A DNA stretch of 64,000 nucleotides, from assembly GCA_025361565.1 (NCBI GenBank), contig JANYKN010000140.1:1-64000 (forward strand). Reading direction: 5' to 3'. The stretch comes from Bacteroidota bacterium. Lineage in GTDB: Bacteria > Bacteroidota > Bacteroidia > Bacteroidales > NBLH01. The position numbers and the translations under genes were made by a program. Of the stretch, positions 9,901-16,902 are shown in pieces. Numbering within the stretch: position 1 is the first letter of the stretch; each line of letters opens with the position of its first letter. The notes below the pieces were generated by a model. That model was not told where the DNA came from, made no database searches, and was given only the letters and a program-made list of their open reading frames with translations.

Positions 9901-11562
9901 AATTTCAAATCCCACAGGTTTAATATCGTCATTATCTGAAGGAACTGTCCAATTTAAGTTTGCAAAATCCTGTGCAATACCAGTTAAGGTTAAATCATTG
10001 ATTTTATTTGGAGCTATGTTATTGTTTGTAGCAAGGGCAAGCAAAGCATCCGCTTCTCCCGAACCCATTTTACCGGCATACGGAACATTTTCAGGAATAT
10101 CATCGATATATCTTGTACCTGTTAAGAGCCTGTTTTTAAGTTCGGCATTTGTGAAACCAGTGCCTCCAAATTTAGAAACAATAAGGGCTGCAACACCTGA
10201 AATATGTGGGCAAGCCATAGAAGTTCCATCCATAAAACCGTAAGAATCATTATCAAGTGTGCTCAATACCCCATTTCTAAATGGAGAATTTGGATCTATG
10301 TTGGCATCGTCTTCAGATTGACCACCTGGTGCAGCAATATCAACCCATGTTCCATAATTTGAATATACGGTGAGATGTGAAGATGCATTAAGCGCTGAAA
10401 CCGAAATACAGCTTTGGTAATATCCCGGATAACTTGGATAATCCCATGAACTGTTACCTGCAGCAAAAAATACAACCCCGCCTTTCATTAGGCTGCCTGG
10501 AAAATTTCCAGCTTCGGCTATGAAATAGTCAATGGCATCCAAGACTGCCTGCTCGTAAAATTCAGGAGAAGAATAGCCCCAACTGTTTTGCGAAATAAGT
10601 GAACCCATATCTGCGGCATACACATAAGAATCAGCAATATTACCGTCGCCTGTTCCACCTAAAATCTGGCAAGACATAATGCGCACACCATTTCCGGTTC
10701 CCGAACCACCAGCTATACCGCAAACGCCGATTCCATTGTTGTTAACTGCACCAATTGTTCCTGAAACGTGCGTTCCATGGGGCATTGCATCAATAGTTCC
10801 CATGTTTTTGGCAAAGTTGAAGCCATAGATATCATCTTTGTAACCATTTCCATCATCATCAACTCCCGCAACTCCATTTAGTTCGGTTTCATTGATCCAC
10901 ATCGCATCTTTTAAATCTTCGTGGTCAACATCAACACCTTGATCGTGAATTGATACAATTACATTTTTTGAACCTTTGGTAATGTCCCATGCTTTGTAAA
11001 GATTGATATCAGAACCGGGAGTTCCACCTGATTGGCCTGTATTGTTATAGTGCCACTGGCGCGATAAATAGGGATCGTTAAAATATTCGCCGGCAGTTCC
11101 TTTTGTAGATTTTGAAAGATACACAGGCTTTTTAGTTCCGTCGATCAGAACTCTTTCAAGTATAGGTTCCGATTTATCTATTTCCTGCAATCGCCCATAT
11201 TCCTTTACAACATCCAAAGGAGACGTTTCGGGGTTTACGGTAATTTCGTACCAGAGATTAAGCCCGTATTTTTTGTGTTTTTCTTCAAATTTGGGCGAAT
11301 AGCGGAATACCCGTTTCATATCAGTCACTGAATAGACTGTATTTAATCTGTCCAGTGCCTTGATTCCGGTTGAGATAATTCCGGTAGTTTTTGATTTGCT
11401 GATGTTCATATTTTCAGCAAGCGTTGGTTTTATTTTTATACGGATTGTTCCTTGTTGGATTCCGTTTTTATATTCCTGCGAATAGGAATACAAATGACCA
11501 AATCCTGTTAGAATAATCACCAATAAAATAAACTTCAATAATTGAGTAAAGTTTTTTTTCAT
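3943..11562 (-). CDS. Giant T9SS-secreted subtilisin-family protease, module A
   Basis: The 2539-aa product has a signal peptide (about 1-29), a short propeptide-like region, and a peptidase S8 domain (about 165-500) with catalytic Asp207 (HDQGVD), His262 (PHGTHVSG) and Ser448 (GTSMACPH). A fibronectin type III domain follows (about 515-630). Then come many beta-sandwich modules: ASPM/SPD-2/Hydin-like segments (FGGVLVGSEKTFEV, LNFGQVFQND), two FPFFG/FNFYG-YVSxNGxLSF domains, and a cadherin-like domain near 2270-2380. The C-terminus is a type A T9SS sorting domain (KFYPNPTKG to VIKN). It is expected to cross the outer membrane by T9SS and stay on the surface or be released. The start lies 17 bp after the small coiled-coil gene, suggesting one transcript. 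It is paralogous along its length to the protease at 49145-56821. The substrate is unknown. Confidence 0.95.
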   Translation of the reverse strand: MKKNFTQLLKFILLVIILTGFGHLYSYSQEYKNGIQQGTIRIKIKPTLAENMNISKSKTTGIISTGIKALDRLNTVYSVTDMKRVFRYSPKFEEKHKKYGLNLWYEITVNPETSPLDVVKEYGRLQEIDKSEPILERVLIDGTKKPVYLSKSTKGTAGEYFNDPYLSRQWHYNNTGQSGGTPGSDINLYKAWDITKGSKNVIVSIHDQGVDVDHEDLKDAMWINETELNGVAGVDDDGNGYKDDIYGFNFAKNMGTIDAMPHGTHVSGTIGAVNNNGIGVCGIAGGSGTGNGVRIMSCQILGGTGDGNIADSYVYAADMGSLISQNSWGYSSPEFYEQAVLDAIDYFIAEAGNFPGSLMKGGVVFFAAGNSSWDYPSYPGYYQSCISVSALNASSHLTVYSNYGTWVDIAAPGGQSEDDANIDPNSPFRNGVLSTLDNDSYGFMDGTSMACPHISGVAALIVSKFGGTGFTNAELKNRLLTGTRYIDDIPENVPYAGKMGSGEADALLALATNNNIAPNKINDLTLTGIAQDFANLNWTVPSDNDDIKPVGFEILYSTQEITLATLSSAKSMIINSRMEPGVQTSIEIPYLKPLTKYYFSVRAFDRWGNKAELSNAINGTTNAGPDAQIDPNISSLDLMIDASIDPNQSQSFNLLNNGEGLLKWDATTHHQYAYPSSLKQVNFPKIQPSHVSNGKNIVASTAKEASRPVSLSIDNPANGEMYYLNPNSWNLWIIGETDTTYTNSEATRFMVTDANGFNLTNVAAYLVHKENTGPIILEVYEGEQIADAKIVYKQEVSYSSDYGYTPISLDEQLFFEQGKYFWIVFHVPAMNKYPLGAGLETNKDDSKNCYYSSDLGKTWNSFEDVYYDNQLVWAVYALSQYQNIDKYIVLSPENGSVTSNSSTSIDASVDATNMVNGDYHSKIVINTNETEEPLLGLPVNLTISGHKPVINSSKRIDAGGVLVGSEKTFEVKLQNTGLGSFHFADYGYDPNWNQIFFESNNPQFTYVSGLNSFFEAKSEQTVKFKFKPTIKGNSTAAINIKDDKGNTYSFELFGYGIDPPVMVIAPSTATYNGLAIGQTISGQFNINNTGNYSLDYFVPAFADGSNMAEIPSNVHKFGYTKASNPAGINPAPVYNWTDISTTGTDITSNLNDAFSERFTQVDLGFEFPFFGKNESSVYVSRYSTLSFDTEGYIWSMNPIRSKWEGLPDRIISVTGFQTSVETSGHIYYKRFPDKFIVQWENVPISGTGTGTYQAVLRDNGDINIYIKDLTPESWATMETIASSSYIGIEDQTKNDALLIHDFTTPDNAVISNGTAIEFINPGQGLFTTLTHPSGTVPAGGSVTLEYTINTDNLYVANYAEKLVVISNDPIHNPGLHTANFNITSGGAPNIIQSATDLNFGQVFQNDVKAENFFIGNTGKAPATIVSASFANGNYIINGTFPQVLKPGRSLFYDVNIKTANKGILNDVLTLTTNEPKTYKINLSGEITDAPKLSTNITDITETLASGDSKTVSLIVNNPGSHDLDFAPVGNSWMDVSEKTGVKQVSEIPAYTYQFKSSKDESGPAFNWVEITAPENKVTVGELWNGENPWSAKIDLPFTFNFYGNEYNYLYVGYNGLISFTPDQALNPFGGSSIPNIEVPNNFIAALYGFIGSSWIVDYPNTGYYFHADSEKAVIEFADFNTGFSMSGPMSIEIIINKNGNIKFQYKLHDASDADVITPFGVIGVENIDGTDGLQIADHNYTYRNELAYELYPAKKYTVPAGQSKEFNVNISAKELFADQYTDELKLINNAPLSQGFSIPVNLTVTGSANIIAPASVDLGDVLVVETPESWVSPFKSYEKEFVIENSGSAKAEILQFDVSNMASSTVYAYMLGTDWFGNPIWDWIQVSNLPAMDWSTGQPIPLYLQPKSAMKYKVAIAPTSQNEISDKLSVITDKGTYEIALTANAFMPPVINLNSDTIKVFAQTTSANESKTLVLDNTAGGYELQYGLNIDYKRTSQKSSSVVSNNLKTSADAPKLLAVKNEGPINKTKSLKDSYNRQLSYESETVPTSNLGYGGSSAFYTSTAFQAPADGFNLTDVQTWYAPGQWLNSKIKVQIYSGGGDIYSAKLVHTQTYDYNITDPNTGGELLTIHLDKNIILYPNEKFFVTFGYESGAIYPQGVVTMPNKVRDRYLYSNGNGSWSDIIDAGTGLDLFGWMVRALEGTYQSAVWVSLSSLANDTIDAGTTGDVMLNFNAAYAKPGDNLANLTVNSNDPVSPKKVVTLLLHLNKGPEFSVEKTAYSVNENGILTFDVLGNDVEADNFTMSFKSKPAFVTGTFSSKTMSITCAPTYNDAGVDTITIEATDVLGNKSEASVVLTVKNVNRAPIVVNPIGNRGIDPSEMPQYKLSDVIADPDGESLVYAITSSNESVVNIFQSPDGVIFTAQGTGTTTITITGTDAAGLSATHSFTISVWVTGIDDVLADNIKFYPNPTKGAVNLLLPQNLKEGSTIRITNLIGLVLYEQKLEKKTSQLLLDISGFADGIYLIKVENQGIEKTLNVIKN

Positions 11563-11579
11563 TTAGTTACATTTAATTG

Positions 11580-11780
11580 TTAGACATTTTTTTTCGTTTT
11601 ACTCTTGGAAATATTGGAATTTAAATTTTCAAGCAATTTTTTTAAAGCTTGATTTTCATCTTTCCTTTTGTTAATCTGTAGAATAATTTCATCATCTGTT
11701 TCGCCCAAAACTTCATAAATTTTTTCATCGGGTGTATCATCCCGATTTTCGGACTTTTTATTGTCATTGTTTTTTTTCAT
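11580..11780 (-). CDS. 66-aa cytoplasmic coiled-coil protein, module A
   Basis: A 66-aa protein without signal peptide or membrane segment. It has a Lys/Asn/Asp-rich N-terminus, a short helical heptad region (IILQINKRKDENQALKKLL) and a Lys-rich tail. The counterpart in module B (48930-49130) shares the core ENQALKK(L/I)L(E/D)NLN, the same length of 66 aa and the same position between regulator and protease, so conservation supports a real gene. It sits 17 bp upstream of the protease and downstream of the conserved promoter array. Function is unknown. Possibilities are a coiled-coil partner of the membrane regulator (feedback) or a leader gene that tunes translation of the long protease message. 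Confidence 0.8.
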   Translation of the reverse strand: MKKNNDNKKSENRDDTPDEKIYEVLGETDDEIILQINKRKDENQALKKLLENLNSNISKSKTKKNV

Positions 11781-11802
11781 AACATTAATTTTTAATCGCC
11801 AA

Positions 11803-11952
11803 CAATGATACGATTAACTGATTGGGAATTTGAAAAATTCAACTATGAATTACTTCTACAATTTTTAAAACAACCTGAGAATTTTTACTACAAATGGAAA
11901 AAAATACCTGAACAAAACCCCTACAGGACTATGTTAATAAGTTGGTTAATAA
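11803..11952 (-). promoter_or_regulatory. Conserved upstream array and promoter of module A
   Basis: Read on the minus strand: two TTATTAAC sites separated by CAAC (11952-11933). After 7 bp come TGTA-N10-TCAGG boxes at 11925-11907 and 11892-11874, and a degenerate third (TGTA kept, TCAGG decayed) starting at 11860. A TATCATTG element at 11810-11803 resembles the Bacteroidota -7 box TAnnTTTG with one mismatch. The start codon lies 30 bp after the beginning of that element. No -33 TTTG is seen at normal spacing, which suggests activator dependence. The same elements at almost the same spacings precede module B (48759-48907). The likely binder is the HTH regulator encoded next door; this is inference. 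Confidence 0.75.
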
Positions 11953-12087
11953 AAGGTTGAATAATTGAAGGAAATTGAACGATCTTTATTGTTTATAAAC
12001 GAAGGAATGTAAAATTTATCAAGTTCAAATTCCGGATATTTATAAACAAAATAAACGTTAAGCTCAAACTAAATATGATTGATAGTG

Positions 12088-13704
12088 TTAAATATTAAGT
12101 AAAAAATTAACTAGGTTAACTTCCTGGTTGTTAATACCTAATTTTTTTCTGAGTCGGTATCGGGCAGTTTCTACACTATTTATGCTTTGACCGGTAATAG
12201 AAGCAACTTCTTTAGAAGTCATATTCAGCCTTAAAAAAGCGGCTATTTTTATTTCTGTTGGGGTCAAATCCGGGAATTTTTTCTGAAGGTTTTGATAGAA
12301 TTGTTCATGAACATTTTGAAAACGCATCTCAAACTCATTCCATGCATCGTTATTGGTTAAAGATTGGAGGTCGTATATAATTTTTTGGACAGGTTCTTTG
12401 TTCTCGTCTTTCAGTTTTCCCTTTAATTTTAAAAGCCTCGAAGTGATATTGTCGATCAATTCATTTTTTTGCATCAGGTATATCACATTGGTAGTTAGCT
12501 CTTTGTTTTTAATGATCATATCCTCTTCCAATCTTTCCTTTTCAAGCTTAATTCCTTTGTTTCTGATCCGCGACAGTATAAAAAGTAATCCAAGAATAAT
12601 GATGGCTAAGATAAGTGAGGATAAAACGATGATGTAAGTATATCTGATTTGTTGCTGTTTGATTTCTATTTCTTTTTCTTGTTTGTCATAATCATATTGT
12701 AATTGAAGCCTTGTAATTTCTTCGATTTTATTATCGTTAATCAAACTATCGCTTGCTTGCATATAAAGTATATGGTATTTTAGTGCATTAACAGGCTGGT
12801 TCAAATGTTCATAGTTTTCGTACAGCATCATGGACGAATTTTTAATGGTAAGCATTTCCTGCATTTCGGTTCCAATATCAAATGCTTTTTTTGCAAATTC
12901 AATTGCCTTCTCAGGCTGATTGATGTTTTGGTAATAGTTTCCCAGGAAAATATAAGATTTTGCAACACCCGATTTATCATTGATTTTTTGTCTGGCTTCA
13001 AGCGATTTGATTAGATAGCTGTATGCTTTTTCGAAATTTTTTCGTTGAATTTCAAGTTTGCCAAGATTATTGCAAATTACTCCGATGTTGATATAATCTT
13101 TCTTTTCTTCGGAAAGTGTCAATCCTTTAAAATAGTATTTTTCTGCCGTATTAAAGTCATTACTTGACGAATAGATGTTCCCGATATTATTGTATAAACT
13201 TTGAATGGTTTTGATATCTTTATGCAGTTTGCCTTGCTCATTGGAGTTATTATAGATATTTAATGCTTTAAAGTAATAATCCAGGGCTTTATCAAATTGT
13301 TGAAGCCTGTCCTGTATTATTCCAAGGTGTGATAGTGAAATTAATTCTTCAGTTTCAAATTTATTTTCTTCTGCAATTTTTAAGCTGGTGAGAAATTTAT
13401 TCATAGCCTGATCATAATTGCCCAAAAATATTAAGTTATTGCCAATGGCCAAAAGGGAATGAACTTCAAGCATTTTATTCCCAATTTTAGTGGAAATTTT
13501 TAATGATTTTTCGGCTTGTGCAAGTGCTTCGAGTAAATTTGTCTGGCTATAGCAATTCGAAAGTTCAAGTAATAATCTAATTTTAGTAGTGTCTTCTTTT
13601 GAATTGTTCAGTTTTATCTTTAAGCTGTCAATTTTTAACTGATCCTGTGCAGATATAAATTGCAAAGGGAAAAAGCATAAAAACAGTATCAATTTCCACT
13701 TCAT
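12088..13704 (-). CDS. Membrane-bound TPR regulator with LuxR-type HTH, module A
   Basis: The 538-aa product has a signal peptide (ends about residue 19, FISAQ), an array of TPR units over about residues 40-320 predicted to be periplasmic, and one transmembrane helix (about 355-377). A cytoplasmic coiled coil follows, then a C-terminal winged or LuxR/GerE-like HTH (about 477-538: TPTEIKIAAFLRLNMTSKEV, then ETARYRLRKKLGI). This is the standard Bacteroidota design for a one-component regulator that senses outside and binds DNA from the membrane. It lies upstream of the small gene and protease on the same strand, with the repeat-box promoter in the 307-bp gap. The HTH is about 84% identical by hand count (52 of 62) to that of the module B regulator, so both probably bind the same DNA motif. 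Confidence 0.92.
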   Translation of the reverse strand: MKWKLILFLCFFPLQFISAQDQLKIDSLKIKLNNSKEDTTKIRLLLELSNCYSQTNLLEALAQAEKSLKISTKIGNKMLEVHSLLAIGNNLIFLGNYDQAMNKFLTSLKIAEENKFETEELISLSHLGIIQDRLQQFDKALDYYFKALNIYNNSNEQGKLHKDIKTIQSLYNNIGNIYSSSNDFNTAEKYYFKGLTLSEEKKDYINIGVICNNLGKLEIQRKNFEKAYSYLIKSLEARQKINDKSGVAKSYIFLGNYYQNINQPEKAIEFAKKAFDIGTEMQEMLTIKNSSMMLYENYEHLNQPVNALKYHILYMQASDSLINDNKIEEITRLQLQYDYDKQEKEIEIKQQQIRYTYIIVLSSLILAIIILGLLFILSRIRNKGIKLEKERLEEDMIIKNKELTTNVIYLMQKNELIDNITSRLLKLKGKLKDENKEPVQKIIYDLQSLTNNDAWNEFEMRFQNVHEQFYQNLQKKFPDLTPTEIKIAAFLRLNMTSKEVASITGQSINSVETARYRLRKKLGINNQEVNLVNFLLNI

Positions 13705-13722
13705 ATCATTGATTTATTTTTT

Positions 13723-13730
13723 CAAAAGTA
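13723..13730 (-). promoter_or_regulatory. -7 promoter element of the module A regulator
   Basis: TACTTTTG on the minus strand fits the Bacteroidota TAnnTTTG consensus, 19 bp before the start codon. It is followed by an A-rich leader, GAAAAAAT, that is also present after the TAATTTTG element of the module B regulator (46913-46920). No convincing -33 TTTG is seen. Confidence 0.55.
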
Positions 13731-13759
13731 ATAAATAATAGGCTTCGAATTCATAAATG

Positions 13760-14338
13760 TTATAATTTCAATTCCCATTCCTTTCTCAAAATGCTGTAAT
13801 AAATTGTATCCCTGCGCCTGTTGTTTGTCATTAAAGTGTGGCTTCTTAAAATACCTTCCTCAAAAAGTCCGGCTTTAATTAAGCCACCGCGTGCGGCCTT
13901 GTTTAACACATCTGTTTTAAACTCAAGCCTTTCTATTCCTAATTTTTCAAAACAATGATTGATCAAAAGTTTTTTTGAAAGCTGGTTTATACCTTTTCCC
14001 TGAAATGCTTTTGAAATCCATGTTGAACCAATTTCAACCCGCTTATCCCTTTCGGAATAATTAATTAAACTCGTTGAGCCGGCTATAGAACCAGATTCTT
14101 TGTCTGTAATTGTAAATGGAAGCCTGATATCTTTATTAAATTGATCCAGGGCATCTTTTACCCAATTTTCGAGTTCGCTTTTTATTGACAAATTCTGGGT
14201 AAAATAAATCCACATCGATTCATCCTGTGTAAGGCTCCAAAAGTTATCCAAATCTGTTATTTTCATTGGCCTTAATATCACATTTGAATTTTCAAGTAAG
14301 ATATCAGTCCGAAATTTATTTTGATTATAATCCTTCAT
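13760..14338 (-). CDS. GNAT acetyltransferase, RimJ/RimL type
   Basis: The 192-aa protein fits GNAT_3 acetyltransferases. It starts with VILRPMKITDLDNFW, has the central RVEIGSTWISKAFQGKGIN segment (the Q/RxGxG/A acetyl-CoA loop is QGKGIN), and a later block LGIERLEFKTDVLNKAARG, typical of RimL-like N-acetyltransferases. The substrate cannot be told; candidates are protein N-termini, small amines or an antibiotic. Its start overlaps the 3' end of the carbonic anhydrase gene by 14 bp, so the two are probably translationally coupled in one transcript. Confidence 0.9.
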   Translation of the reverse strand: MKDYNQNKFRTDILLENSNVILRPMKITDLDNFWSLTQDESMWIYFTQNLSIKSELENWVKDALDQFNKDIRLPFTITDKESGSIAGSTSLINYSERDKRVEIGSTWISKAFQGKGINQLSKKLLINHCFEKLGIERLEFKTDVLNKAARGGLIKAGLFEEGILRSHTLMTNNRRRDTIYYSILRKEWELKL

Positions 14339-15020
14339 TTTTATGAATATGTGCCCTTTTAAATATTTGGTTTTTTAGTTCAGGATCAAAATTTTCAAAA
14401 ACAGGTTTGTTTCTGTTTTTTTCAGGGTCGGTTGTTCCATTTACGTTGATAATAATTAGACGACCTTCGCCCATTTGATAAACATTGGCAAAATCATCTA
14501 TAATTCCAATTACAAGCAGCTCATTGTTTTCGATCAACTCGTGGTATTTTTTAATCGCCAGTTTAACCTGATAATCTACATTGAGCTCGGTAATCCGAAG
14601 CCACTCCTCATCAAATTGGTGCTTGCGGTGTTTAATGTGCCTGATAGGAATTGAAAGATGATCAAGTTCTCTTATGATGTCGAATGGTTGATCTTCGTAA
14701 TTGGAGAAAACTGCTTTAATAGCTCCGCAATGCGAATGTCCCATTATTAGCAGAATAGGGGTTTTAAGGTTATAAATGGCATAATCTATTGATCCAAAAA
14801 CGGGCATTATCTGATTTCCAATATCGCGGGCAACAAAAATTTCGTTCATGGAATCAATTCCAAAAATACTGGTTTGAACCCTGGCATCGCTGCATGTCAA
14901 CAATGCAATTCTTGGGTTTTGGGAATCCTTAAACGGTATAAAATAGTTTTCGTCGTGATTTTTCAGGTATTCCAGGTTTCCTTTAAAAATCTTATAAATA
15001 ATTTCGAGTGTTGGCTTCAT
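14325..15020 (-). CDS. Beta-class carbonic anhydrase
   Basis: The 231-aa enzyme catalyses reversible hydration of CO2 to bicarbonate in the cytoplasm, with one zinc per subunit. The beta-class signature is intact: Cys43 with the Asp45-Arg47 dyad (TCSDARVQ) and His95/Cys98 (GHSHCGAIKA). The region after them (residues about 130-165, RHIKHRKHQFDEEWLRI) is more divergent than in typical Can proteins, but family membership is clear. The C-terminus carries a short extension ending in the overlap with the GNAT gene. The first gene of a two-gene unit, with the upstream gap 15021-15153 to the next gene. Confidence 0.93.
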   Translation of the reverse strand: MKPTLEIIYKIFKGNLEYLKNHDENYFIPFKDSQNPRIALLTCSDARVQTSIFGIDSMNEIFVARDIGNQIMPVFGSIDYAIYNLKTPILLIMGHSHCGAIKAVFSNYEDQPFDIIRELDHLSIPIRHIKHRKHQFDEEWLRITELNVDYQVKLAIKKYHELIENNELLVIGIIDDFANVYQMGEGRLIIINVNGTTDPEKNRNKPVFENFDPELKNQIFKRAHIHKNEGL

Positions 15021-15153
15021 GTTAGTCTTTTTAGTATGCCTGATAATGAGCTAAAAAGCTAAGATACAAATGTTTTGAGGTTTATGCTAATTTAAAAAAC
15101 TTGTTTGTATAAAATTTCGATCTGAAATTTGATGCAGAACTTTATCGATCTGA

Positions 15154-16449
15154 TTAGTTTTTCAACCATTTTGTTGTTGAAGTTGAATATTCCTGACTAA
15201 TTTCAATCAAATAAAATCCATTCCTCAGGTTTGAAACATCTAAAATGTAATTTTCACCGGTAATATTTTTCTTTTCAATTTGCATTTGCCCCTTGGCATC
15301 AATGATTTTGATGGTGGCATTCTTTAATTCTTTTTCTGCAAGTGATATCGTAATCTGCTGGTTTGAAGGGTTGGGGTATAAATTAATTTGTTGATTACTG
15401 TTCATAAAAATAGGGCTGACTGAATTAAACACACAATCACCATCAGCAGTAAAAGGATTGTACTCCCTGATACAATCCGTTTGATAGTCAATACTTTCAA
15501 TACTTTCAACATCGCGGCAAAGCCAAACGCTTATATTGCCTGTGTTTGTACATTTAGGTTTTATTGCAAAGCCTTCAATATTTGTATTTCCCACAGGATT
15601 TGCAATAGTATATTCATTTATAATATTTAATTTTCTGTCTAAGCCTATTGTGCTTGATTTTAAATCATTAACTTCTAAATAGTTAACCCCAATATTATGA
15701 AGTATGTATAATAAACCAGTTGAACGATCGAACTCCAAATCGCAACTCTCGTCTCTGTTGGTTTTATATTTTCCAACATAGGCAAAATCATCATTTACAT
15801 TGGGATTAACATCAAAAACCCAGATATAGCCTAAATCCTGATGTGCAATAAATAGCAATCCACCCATTCCTTTTGTGGAGGTATATAATTTTCCGGTAGA
15901 CTGGCTGATAAAACCCGCCGCGCTTAAAAAACCGTCTGGAACAAAGGCGATTCCTTCCGGACCTGTCTTTCCGGTATTGGTCATTGGCGAAGGTGGGTTT
16001 AATAAATTCCAGCTTTTTACCTCCCAAAGTGCTGAAAGATTTGTAGTGTAGTTGTATTTTATAATCTTGTAATTGCTCTCGTCTATTGTATAAAACTCAT
16101 TTAAACTGTAATTTACCTGTGTAATATCTTCTGGATCGCCAATTATTGGTAAATTACCGATTTGCGAAAAAGTGTTGTTGACCGTGTTTAATTCAAGAAC
16201 CCGCAATACACCGCTTCCTTGTACTAAAAATAATCTGTTTAAAGTTGGGTTCCAGTGCAAACCGCTTAAATCTGTAAGGCCATTAATATCCATGGTTGAA
16301 GTTAAGTTTACTGCTGCATTCCATGTTTCAGAAGGCCATGGTAACTGTGCCTTTGAAATGTTGAATGGAATAAAAACAAAAAGTAAACCTACAGTTAGTA
16401 CTTTTTTAATTCTGGCAGCAAGGATTACCATACAGAAATTGTGTTTCAT
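15154..16449 (-). CDS. T9SS-secreted beta-propeller protein, SdiA-regulated-like
   Basis: The 431-aa protein has a long N-terminal signal sequence (about 1-35, ending FNISKAQ). Residues about 50-340 have the look of an SdiA-regulated/six-bladed propeller domain: DLSGLHWNPTLNRLFLVQGSG, PEDITQVNYSLNEFYTIDES, GPEGIAFVPDGF and SCDLEFDRSTGLLYILHN. The C-terminus, from INLYPNPSNQQ to KWLKN, is a type A T9SS sorting domain. The first ATG was kept; a second start inside the signal region would shorten the n-region. The ligand is unknown. It is transcribed alone and convergent with nothing; its start faces the 890-aa T9SS gene across a 453-bp intergenic region. Confidence 0.87.
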   Translation of the reverse strand: MKHNFCMVILAARIKKVLTVGLLFVFIPFNISKAQLPWPSETWNAAVNLTSTMDINGLTDLSGLHWNPTLNRLFLVQGSGVLRVLELNTVNNTFSQIGNLPIIGDPEDITQVNYSLNEFYTIDESNYKIIKYNYTTNLSALWEVKSWNLLNPPSPMTNTGKTGPEGIAFVPDGFLSAAGFISQSTGKLYTSTKGMGGLLFIAHQDLGYIWVFDVNPNVNDDFAYVGKYKTNRDESCDLEFDRSTGLLYILHNIGVNYLEVNDLKSSTIGLDRKLNIINEYTIANPVGNTNIEGFAIKPKCTNTGNISVWLCRDVESIESIDYQTDCIREYNPFTADGDCVFNSVSPIFMNSNQQINLYPNPSNQQITISLAEKELKNATIKIIDAKGQMQIEKKNITGENYILDVSNLRNGFYLIEISQEYSTSTTKWLKN

Positions 16450-16902
16450 TTATTATTGTTTGATGTTGATATACTTGTATTTCAAACCCGAAAGATACAT
16501 GTATTTTGAACTCAAGCATTACACTTTTGCTAAAATTTAATATCAGAAAATCTCTAGTTTATTGATTTTTCGCCTTGCAAATATCATCTTCCTAAGATTA
16601 TTTAAGCTTTTAATTTCAAATTCTTATAAAATGGTTCTAAATAAAAGCATTCAATCTTTTTTTAAAATTTGGATGTTATCCTTTTCCAAAAATTAATGGT
16701 CAAATTGATCATAAATTAATTTTATTGGTTATTGTAGTTCTTATTGGTTCATTAATAGTGAATTCTTAGGTTCAACAATTGTTTTTCTTTCAATTTCTTT
16801 ATCAAAAGAATATCTAGCGCATCAGATAGACAATATTTATTTTGATTGCATTAGTTTAACTTTGTGTTTTCCTAATTTTATTCTGGTTTGAAACTTTAAA
16901 GT
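16450..16902. other. Divergent intergenic region between two T9SS genes
   Basis: A 453-bp AT-rich region with no credible ORF. It must hold both divergent promoters. A clear TAACTTTG -7 element for the plus-strand gene is at 16857-16864 (separate entry). I see no copy of the TGTA-N10-TCAGG boxes found in modules A and B, so these T9SS genes are probably not in that regulon. Confidence 0.6.
16857..16864 (+). promoter_or_regulatory. -7 promoter element of the 890-aa T9SS protein gene
   Basis: TAACTTTG is an exact match to TAnnTTTG, 38 bp before the start codon at 16903. A TTTG at 16841-16844 is closer than the usual 17-23 bp spacing, so the -33 element is unclear. Confidence 0.6.

Noticed and set aside
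9806-10243. Long plus-strand open frames inside the protease genes (for example 145 aa at 9806-10243)
   Set aside because: They are shadows of the protease reading frame and show no start context, family motif or conservation in the module B copy.
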